Shown piece by piece: positions 55,990 to 64,000 of a DNA stretch of 64,000 nt. The notes beneath the pieces were generated by a model. That model saw only the letters and a list, made by a program, of their open reading frames with translations. It was not told the DNA's origin and did not search any database. The stretch comes from Takakia lepidozioides. Lineage: Eukaryota > Streptophyta > Takakiopsida > Takakiales > Takakiaceae. Made by a program: the position numbers and the translations under genes. How positions within the stretch are numbered: the stretch's first letter is position 1; every line of letters starts with the position of its first letter. The stretch spans positions 37,712,042 through 37,776,041 of the forward strand of contig CM060734.1 of assembly GCA_030704615.1 (NCBI GenBank), written 5' to 3'.

Positions 55990-57819
55990 ATCTACACAGC
56001 CAATGCCCACTGGAAATCCTAAGCAAGGTATAAATCATGCAAAGGCCAATTGCATCCATGGCCCATGAACCCAGCCAATATACCTTAGACAATGATATGC
56101 ACGTCATTTAATAGTAAACCCAAAATCCCAAAACACCACGAATGGACTGCAGCTCATATGACAGCCATATATAGAGATGGAGAGTAAAAATACAGCAAAG
56201 TGCGGAAAGAAGCAAAGAATTCGATAGCTGGTATGTGCGCGTCCGTAGAGGGAGACAGTGAATTATGGAAAGTGATGCCGTCACCTTGAATTCTTTCAGA
56301 ATACAACATCACAAATTGCAAAATAGATAGGTTTATGCCTTACCAGGCTCCCCAGGATCAACAAAGAATCAGCAAAGGAACGAACTCCTCACCTCAGCTC
56401 CATATGAAACAATGTGTTCATCTCACCTCCATATGAATGCTTGCATGAAGTGGTTTGAGGACTAGCAAACATGCCCACTTGTCCACTTTGGTAACTAGTG
56501 TACTGATAAAACGATTGCTAAGTATGGGTATGGTGCATTTAGGGCAAGAGAGTTGTTGTTCATACGCAGTAGTTTCCCTCCATGCCCCGTTCCGTCGTTT
56601 TTAGTATCCCTAGTTGTCGACTGAACAAAACCATGTTTCATTTACGATCCAGCGGGTGAATCTATGCATGCATCTGTGAAAGAACCAACAAAGAAATGAA
56701 CATGGCAGAGATGTGAGGGTTTCGGATGTTCATTGCAGAAATCACTCACCCGCAAGGTATAAACTGGACGAAGAGAACAATGAAAATCCAAAGAAGCGCA
56801 ATGGTACTGTTGATCGTTCTGGAGCGATAAGAAGGACCTGCATGCAAGATATGTTTGTTGCGCAAGCGTTGCAACCTTCGAACACGGCAAATACATCCTG
56901 CATCGTAACGATTGCCCAATGCTGTCCACCCAATTGACGCATGACGGGACGCGGTACGCCAACAATAGAAACGAAAGCGGAAGCTGGTACGTGTATTCTC
57001 CACCTTACCCTGGTCATTTTAGATGCATGGGGTCATATGGATGCAATGGCATGCATGGGGGATGGACAACGATGGCATGCCCAGGATGGGAGGCGGGATG
57101 GGGATGTGGGTGAGGACACGTCTCATGTCCCCGCAGCGGGCACTTGAGGCGCGGGGGGCGTGCCGCGCGGCAGCGGCCGCGTGTTGTGCGGGCGACGGAG
57201 GCGGGGGTGGGCATGGGGTGGCGGGGGGTCCACACTGGCTGAACCGGCTCCCTCGCATTCAACTCCAGGGCCCCATCTAATGCTTGGCAAAAAAAACACT
57301 GGTTTGGGACCGGCCCTGGGGCTCCCGCCCTTGTGCCGGACCTCACGCCCCCTAATGTCTTGGGGCCAGGCATTCCCCCTCACAAGATGCTCTGCAACCG
57401 TGCGGTCTACATGCTGGATGTGGGATGTACATATTACAATACAGCCGTATCTACTGGTAATTGTCCGTACCAATATGTGAAGAGGCCGTACGCTGATCAC
57501 AGGCTTATCCTCAGTACTACAAAATGGCTATGAGTCAGATGACCATAAGTTGACTGGGCAGCGCCCCTGAACTAGGCCACACCAGTCCCCAGCCGGGTTT
57601 GCCAAGTGGCTCAATAAGGCACATGAACTTGGGAAGTGGCGCATGGTCACGAGGCTCTTGCGTTTTGCGAGTTTAAGAGTTGGGGCAATGGCTGGCCTGA
57701 CCCTTTTTTGTCACGAGGTTTTTGCTTCGCAGACATGAGTCAAGAAATGGCCTGAACCCAACAATAACCTTACACATGGATGCCTACCTGGCCCTTTAAA
57801 GTGGCTTTAAAGTGCACAG
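55990..57819. other. Intergenic, including a GC-rich patch
   Basis: No supported gene. 57060-57380 is strikingly GC-rich against its surroundings and gives open frames on both strands without motifs. 57604-57690 (gaacttgggaagtggcgcat, ggctcttgcgt) recurs at 58960-59040 across the inverted-repeat element. Confidence 0.4.
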
Positions 57820-58958
57820 GTAGGGAATTCCAAAAAGGCCTTGATGTGAAATGCATCGCAATTCACTTGATCACCCCCTAAAAGTGCGCAATTCAATTGA
57901 ACTAACCCTAATTTGCAATTCAATTGAATTGTTGGCACACGATTCAATTGAATTGCGAATTGGCAATTCAATTGAATTGCTGACTACGCATTGTAATCTA
58001 TAATTTTTAACTTATTTTTGTATATAATATATAATATATATGTACATGTATATATTCAAATTATATTTATACACATATAAGAGTATAAGCTAAAAATACA
58101 TGTTGCTCGTCTATTCTTGCTGGTCCTCTTTCTTGTGCCCTTGAGGAAATTGTGGAGTTGTGAAGCCACCCTCAGCCTCAGCGAGAAAGGGAGAGCCAGA
58201 GACGGAGACAGATCATCAGCTTCCTCTGATTCATTGGTAAGAGAAACATGGCTGGCTCCGAAAAAAACAGACAAAATCAAACCTGACAATTGATGAAAGG
58301 CTTCCCCTGCATCACCATGTAGTCCCCTAACACTAGTATCTGGCCCAGGACAAAGAAAACAAAAAATATGTTCATCTTGAGAATTATCAAAAATTTCGAT
58401 ACCCTTACAAAGGTATCATGTTGAAGTTGGGATGCGTGTTCTATATAAGTTTAATATATTAAACTCTTACACGTTGATACTCTTACACGTTGATACTCTT
58501 ACATTGGTATCATGTTTGGTATATGTACATAGCCATATATTGGCACCAACATCCACAAAGAGAGACAATCCCGCTTTTGCAAGCGCTTCGTGACTTCCTC
58601 TCTCTCTCTCTCTCCCTCTCTCGCTCTCCCTTAGGCTTATCTTGGGCTCAAGCCTTACCACGGGCAAAGGATTGACAGACAGACAGCAAGAATAGACAGG
58701 CAACATGTATTTTTAGCTTATACCTGTGTATGTATATATGTATAATTTAAAAATATACATATATATATTATATACAGAAATAAGTTAAAAATTATAAATT
58801 ACAATTCAATTGAATTGCGAGTTGGCAATTCAATTGAATTGCCAATTCGCAATTCAATTGAATTGCCAATTCGCAATTCAATTGAATTGCGCACTTTTAG
58901 GGGGTGATCAAGTGAATTGCGATGCATTGCACATCAAGGCCTTTTTGGAATTCCCTAC
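57820..58958. mobile_element. 1139-bp element with long terminal inverted repeats and CAATTG palindromes
   Basis: The left end gtagggaattccaaaaaggc and the right end gcctttttggaattccctac are inverted copies. The inversion extends inward for about 270-300 bp on each side, through gggggtgatcaagtgaattg to agcttatac and gtctattcttgctg. Both arms contain several copies of the perfect palindrome gcaattcaattgaattgc, four on the right and a partly diverged set on the left. ACAG flanks both ends (57816-57819 and 58959-58962), a possible 4-bp target duplication. The central part (about 58130-58680) holds a CT microsatellite and a cacgttgatactcttacacg repeat, but no transposase. This is a fold-back or MITE-like non-autonomous DNA transposon. 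Confidence 0.75.
58598..58628 (+). repeat. CT microsatellite
   Basis: A CT dinucleotide run with two interruptions inside the central part of the inverted-repeat element. Confidence 0.85.
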
Positions 58959-61126
58959 ACAGGAACTTGGGAAGTGGCGCATGGTCAGGAGGCTCTTGCG
59001 TATTGCGAGTTTGAAAGTTGGGCCCTAGGCTAAAGGCTGGCCTGCTGGGTTCTGTGGCGTGGCACCCCCACGCACACCCTTGTCCCTGAATCGCCCACGC
59101 TATCCCCGCGCACCTCACCTCCTGTTGGCAGGAAGGGGCAAGGTCTCCGCTAAGATGCTGATAGGCACGCGCTTGGTCACGTTGACTTGGATTCAGGGAC
59201 GTATTTTGTGCACTGAATACGGCGCTCCGGTTCAGTGCACGGAACGATCAGTGCCCACTTTTCATGGGATATAGGGTTCAATGCATGGGTGGGGACGTTT
59301 TCCCACCCACCATACCCTTATATTCCGTTGGCGTGCTGGGTTCAGTGTAGGGTGAGGAAATTCTGCTCAAGAAGATCCCTAGAAACACTAAGGGAAAAAG
59401 CTGGAAAATCTTTAGCAGGCATGAGTGGAAGGATGGGCTGACCTAAAAATACCCTTTACACGTAGATGCCTACCTGGTCCTATACAGTGCCTTTATAAGT
59501 TTTAAGGACACTTGATGAGTGCTTAATGTAGGAGAGGACGGATCTGACGCTTTTCACGGTCAGGATCGCGTCTGAAGGCGCAGATGTGAGGCTCTAAATT
59601 GTAATCGGCTCGCTTGTCTGCAGTCATTGCGCATCATCCAGGGCTCCCCAGTATATCCGGTCATCCCTTTCCACTCTGACTTTACTTCATCCACTAATCA
59701 GGAGTTTTGGGGAAGATTAGGGGCCCTGCAGTAAAGGTTGCAGACTTGAATGGTCATTTTACAAAGTCAAGCGGGCGGTCATGTATATATTATATACATA
59801 TTTATGTATAATACCAAGGGTATCAATCTCCTTACCACTATGTACCCCCAACTCATTTACCCAGTTTGGGAAGGTCAGGCAACCCGACACTGTGGGAAGA
59901 GCCAATCAGTGGGGCCGTAGGAGGTGGTAGCATAGAAGTAGGAAGGGGCAATGGGAGGTAGACACCTGGATGGTTTTCTTTTAAATTTAAAAAAAAAATA
60001 CGGCTTGGGATGGGTGGTGGGCCCTCCTTTCTAGATCTTTCCAGAATCAGCGGATGAGGCGGTGGGCCCCTTTCTATATAAGGAGGGTAAGGGGGGTTTA
60101 TTAGGATTAAGGCACCAAAAATAGACCAAAAACTGATTGGCGGGGAGGAGGAACAGGGAGCGAGGACAAGGGACCGGGACTAAGAACAAGGAGGGGAAAG
60201 AGGAGCGGACAATGAACAGGGATGTGATTAAAGATTAGGCGATCTATTAGTTGCATTTCCAAGAATTGAACTTCAAACTTTGTCTTTGGTGCACACATCA
60301 CAAAGCCACCGCACTACCCTCGATATTTTTGTCAGATTATAAAGTTTTTAATAGTTTATTCTACAATACAGGCTCGTAGGTGCAGCATGGGGTGAGGATT
60401 TAACAGCGCACCCGCTGGAACGTCCACCCTGTGGAGAAGATTACGCTTACCCTAACGAGTTGAATGCAAGCGTTGGAGCCCTGCGGGTACAGTCACCGGG
60501 GATTGCCGTTCCAGCTAGGCACGCTGTCAAATCCCTATCCCCCTTGCTCCCCTCTCACCTGCGAGTCCATTGTAGAGTAAACGATTAAAAAATCAAAGTT
60601 ATGACAAGAAGATGATATGTTATACAGTGACAAGGTCTGAGGTTCAATTCGTGGTCGTCAAAGTACATTGAGTGATAGGTAATACATGTGACTAATTAGT
60701 TAACTTTTTCATCTCCAAAATAATTCTCTTAAGTCCAAGATCCTGCTCCGCGCCCTGCTCCTCTATCCCCTCCTTGTTGCCAGTCCCCTATCCCTTGTCC
60801 TCGCTCCCCTGCTCTCAGTCCCCGCTCCCCTCCTCGCCCTGTGGAACGTCCCGCCTGGCTCCCCTGTCCCACTATGGGGAGCAGCGATCAGAGAGCGGAA
60901 CAGGGGAGCAAAATTAGAGAATGTTTAGGAACATGGTCCTAAAGGTGGGGAGCATGAGGAGGGAACAAGAGGTGTGGAGCGCTCCCCACCTTCCCAATGG
61001 GGATGAGATTTGACTGGTAGCCTGCAGAAAGCTCCCCCCCCCCCCCTCCGGTCAGCGGCCCCACCACCTCACACGCTTGCCTTAAACTCGTTGGACAAGC
61101 GTAGTCCTCACCTATATATTGCTCAA
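58959..61126. other. Intergenic repeat-like DNA
   Basis: No gene is recognised. 58960-59040 repeats 57622-57690, and 59464-59500 (gatgcctacctggtcctata) echoes 57778-57800. The block is therefore a second copy of the sequence into which the inverted-repeat element inserted, or part of a dispersed family. 60528-60560 resembles 48366-48400. C-rich and G-rich runs lie at 60770-60860 and 61029-61042. Confidence 0.4.
60225..60320 (-). mobile_element. Possible SINE-like tRNA-derived segment
   Basis: On minus, gggtagtgcggtggctttgt followed about 35 bp later by gttcaattcttgg resembles A and B boxes of a tRNA-derived SINE. The match is weak and no tail or target duplication was seen. Confidence 0.2.
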
Positions 61127-61199
61127 GAGGGGATAGCTCAGTTGGGAGAGCCTCAGACTGAAGATCTGAAGGTCGCGTGTTCGATCCACGCTCACCGCA
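61127..61199 (+). pseudogene. tRNA-Phe copy with acceptor-stem mismatch
   Basis: Second copy of the tRNA-Phe at 31720. It differs at acceptor position 2 (GAGGGGA instead of GCGGGGA, breaking the C2-G71 pair) and at the base between the D and anticodon stems (GAGCC instead of GAGCG). The anticodon GAA, A box and B box are kept. There is no T-run directly downstream; the first is at about 61259. Probably a weak or dead copy. Confidence 0.7.
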
Positions 61200-61350
61200 T
61201 ACTCCAGCGGTAGAGTACTTCTGGGTACTTCCAGGTTTTCGCCGTATGTGCTACCACCTTTTTGCTTTTCGCCGTAGGTGTGGTGTTCTTGTTAGTTTGG
61301 AGACACTGAAGTGGAAGGAAGGCTTCATTTTTGCTGGCTTCACTGCTTCC

Positions 61351-62391
61351 ATGGATGACGGCAGCAGCCATGGCGGAGCTTGTGGTGGACAAATCTCTGG
61401 TGGTGCAATTGTAGTTGGGCAGATTCCAAGGTGTGAAGAGATCAGAAGTTATCCTACAGAGGAACGGGATGGAGATGCTGGGAATGAAGACATGGAGAGT
61501 GGCCCCCTCATTGATAGAGATGATTGCTCAGGTATTTAATGTCATGTTGATTTCCCCTATGTTGTGTCACTCTTTTCCTACCACTGATGGCCACCAAAAA
61601 GTCATGCAATGTCTCCACATAACAGTTGGAGCTGGTTCTCAGCTTAACTCCTTTCGCATCAGATGTTAAATTGCTATGTTTCCTGGAATTCGCTTGGATA
61701 CTTTGTACTCTCATCGGACATATCCGTTTTTCACTAGACATTCTTCTTTCTTGCTGCTACAGTCTCTTTTGCCACAGAAAGATAATTTATGAGAAAAGTG
61801 GTGTACAATGCTGTGGAAGAAATGGCTACCACAAGATAATTATGAATGCGTTGTAATTCTCGCAGAAAGCTTGTGGGCAAAGTAAGACACAAGTGAGGCA
61901 TATAAGACTGTCTTAACAGTGTGAATATTTCTGTGATTGTTCCTTCATCTTTCATCGTTGTTGCTATCCAAGAATGACTATGATAATTAATACATCAGAT
62001 AACAGTATGTTTTAGTGTACAATATTGGTTTATTCGATTTTTGGAAATCCACGTTCACTTCAAGCGCCTTAGCCCCCAAGCCACATTCATGAATTTCTCA
62101 CCTTAACCAACTTCCTTTGAGAATTCACTGTGCTTAAAATCACAGAAAAAAGTCACTTAAGCAAGGTCAAGTTCTGATTGCCTGGTGACAGTTGTAGTGT
62201 TAAAAAGTATGTCATCATATTGGCAGCACAACCGTGTTCCAAGATCAAGGGACCCTTCATCAAGTTAGCAAGGGAGGGTGTTGGATGTTGAGACAGCAGG
62301 ACATATGAGCAAGGAGGAGGAGCCTTTGAAGCCATGGTTTGTTGGCCCAATCCTGGTGTGTGCTGTAGTGGCTATTTCTTCTGCTGGAGCT
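61351..62391 (+). pseudogene. Truncated copy of the EamA/DMT transporter (first two exons)
   Basis: Exon 1 copy at 61351-61531 (MDDGSSHGGACGG kept, in frame) and exon 2 copy at 62300-62391 (VCAVVAISSAGA). Both have intact splice sites and compatible phase. No further exon follows because the LINE begins at 62480. The reading frame is preserved despite indels, so the copy is recent or was under constraint. It cannot make a complete transporter. Confidence 0.8.
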
Positions 62392-62479
62392 GTATGTCAC
62401 TCACATTCAACCTTGAAGTTTTCCGTGTAACTTTTTGATTATGAAACTGTATGTGCTATTTGTGAAATAATGAAAAGAT

Positions 62480-64000
62480 TGTACTCATAAGACGTTGTTT
62501 GCCGTAGCCTTGTGGCCATTGACCCCGCGCCCAGTTTGAGCGGGAACAAAAGGGACAGAACCTACCTCTGTCAGGGGCTGACGTTGGTAGTAAGACTTAC
62601 CTCCATATAAAGAATTAATCCGGGTTTTCCAGATATCCTCTAGAAATCCCTTCACACAAGCATCAATCTGCTGTGTGTGATTTGCCCAAAAGCCAGGCCT
62701 CAGGAGGGCCTGGGCTTTTGGCTCAGCCTCGAGACTTTCAAAGTTGGTAAACAGGGGTACAGGCACAATTCCCTTAATAGATTTGAAGAGAGCGTCTCTT
62801 TGGTGAGAGAACCCCGGACAGTGTATCAGAAAATGAATACTGTGTTCAGATTGCCCACACAACGGGCAATTGCACTCTCCCTTTCCTCTCTGCTTCTGTT
62901 TGCTGTTCAAAGGTAGGCTTCCTGCCCTGAGTTTAAATTTCAGTCTAGTGCCGAGAGTGGGTAGACCCTTGAGGTCATCCAAGCTGTCCTCCCCCATGTC
63001 ACAGACTGGAAACAAGTTCACGGAAGTTTTCTGCCTAACTTCATTTTCATCAGACAATCTCATGGCAACAGACATGGCTGAGGACACTACAGCCTCTAAG
63101 TCAGATTTATCCAGCAGGGTCAAGACTTGCGGATCCAGGTCCAGGTCCTTGAGGATCTCTTCTACTCTCTTCTGCCAGGACTTAGCCTGTTTGACACGGC
63201 GGTCCTGTTTCCAAGATATAGAGTCGATTAACTTAGGATATCTGGTGTTGGGCATATGTTGCAGCTGACCCCACCATCTGACCTTGAGTTCATCTCGTCG
63301 GGAGCTTAAGGACGGAATGCCAAACTCACCCCGAACAGCCACATTGGCTGTTTTGGAGCATGCTGACATACACTCCTTAAGCACCCCCACTTGAATGGAT
63401 TCTAGAGACTTAGCCTGGTTGGAGTTATCAACCCATATAGCAGATCCGTACTCCAAGGCAGGTCTAATAACGCGACAAAGCATGGTTTTCTTAACCTCAG
63501 AGTTGACCCCTCTGCAGTGGAAAAATTTAGTGAGCCCCAGAGCTTTGCCCTTGCCAGTTTGAACAACTTTCCGGATATGTGCATCCCAATTACAATTGGA
63601 GGAGAACTCAACGCCCAGGTAAGTGTAGGAAGGGAGGACCGGGATCTCTTGGCTACCCCACTGCCACTTAAGATCACTTCCTCCCTCTCCTCTGTCGTTG
63701 AATGCTACCACTGCACATTTGTTGACTCTAGCCCCCAAAGATCAAAGTATCTCTTCGCGCAATCAATCAACTCCTGGAGATTGGTTGGAGTCTCCCCTAT
63801 GCCTGCGAAGTCATCCGCAAACATAAGGGCTGGTATGGTGGTATCACCCACCCTTAACCCAAATCCCTCACTTTCCACATCCTCGAGGAGTTGATTGATG
63901 AAAACATTGAAGTTGGACTATGTCAAAGAAGTTGGACTTCTGTCCATTAACAGTGACACAGCTTTTGGTGTGAGCATGCAAGTTGTGGACAACTCTCCAC
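62480..64000 (-). mobile_element. LINE retrotransposon, 3' half of the reverse-transcriptase ORF
   Basis: A 417-codon open frame at 62485-63738 covers the C-terminal part of ORF2: LPSYTYLGVEFSSNCNWDAH, ALEYGSAIWVDN, RRDELKVRWWGQLQ, then a CCHC-like finger (CNCPLCGQ...HFLIHC at about 62820-62880) and PLFTNFESLEAEPKAQ. The RT active-site box FADDFAG lies at about 63800-63825 in the adjacent frame. A short G-run near 63735 is one base short for the frames to join. Upstream (63900-63940), FFDIVQL runs straight into NVFINQL, with the intervening QG..SLSPLLF block missing. The copy is therefore defective. The two intronic copies at 44.9 and 45.7 kb belong to the same family. The element continues beyond the window. 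Confidence 0.9.

Larger units (their letters stand above)
61127..62479. repeat. Segmental duplication, copy 2
   Basis: Matches 31720-33052 over its full length with scattered substitutions and small indels. It includes an in-frame 9-base loss in the first exon near 61454. It ends exactly where the LINE 3' end starts at about 62480. Confidence 0.9.

Noticed and set aside
57014-57500. Overlapping open frames on both strands in the GC-rich patch
   Set aside because: High GC lengthens random frames; no motif, start context or splice structure is seen.
60600-60660. ggttcaattcg taken as a tRNA T-loop
   Set aside because: No matching D and anticodon arms could be folded at the right distance upstream.

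Overview
The window is nuclear DNA from a eukaryote of the green-plant lineage. The evidence is a DYW-type pentatricopeptide repeat (PPR) region, a plant-type tRNA-Phe(GAA), host genes cut by GT-AG introns, a plant-style aromatic amino acid decarboxylase, a PIG-H gene resembling plant versions, and several LINE retrotransposon families. The repeat load, long introns and DYW genes would suit a charophyte alga or a seed-free land plant. The species cannot be fixed from the sequence alone.

Layout. 1-720 is the end of a degenerate LINE on the minus strand. 721-1597 holds one plausible exon. 1598-17475 is a satellite array of about 137 monomers of about 115 bp. Two monomer types alternate, and each monomer carries a 36-bp near-perfect palindrome whose 4-nt loop occurs in both orientations. 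17476-20867 is a multi-exon coding remnant of unknown function. 20830-25284 is a decayed LINE (endonuclease plus reverse transcriptase) on the minus strand, split by a 708-bp insertion. 25285-30010 is a field of PPR and DYW fragments on the plus strand. 30583-31305 is a broken coding region that may be a LINE first ORF.

Host-gene island, 31720-47781. In order: tRNA-Phe; an EamA/DMT-type membrane transporter on plus (8 exons); PIG-H on minus (single exon, intact); a GDSL/SGNH esterase on minus; a CWC27/CYP57-type cyclophilin on plus (5' exons only); and an aromatic amino acid decarboxylase on minus (9 exons found, central exons missing). Two 5'-truncated LINE copies with clear target-site duplications sit in the decarboxylase intron that should hold the missing exons. 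All these genes except PIG-H show a lesion: a lost exon, a single-base frameshift or a truncation. Either the island is decaying or the assembly carries base-level errors.

Right part, 47782-64000. This is mostly intergenic DNA with a dispersed direct repeat, a tandem repeat of about 122 bp, an SINE-like element, a frame-broken unknown coding region on minus (53.8-56.0 kb), and a 1139-bp element with long terminal inverted repeats rich in CAATTG palindromes (57820-58958). The segment 61127-62479 is a second copy of the tRNA-Phe plus the first two transporter exons. It is cut by the 3' end of a third LINE copy that runs off the window.

No CRISPR array, operon or prokaryotic gene organisation is present. 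The most distinctive signals are the satellite with flipping palindrome loops, the inverted-repeat element, the tRNA-bounded duplication and the LINE-filled gap in the decarboxylase.
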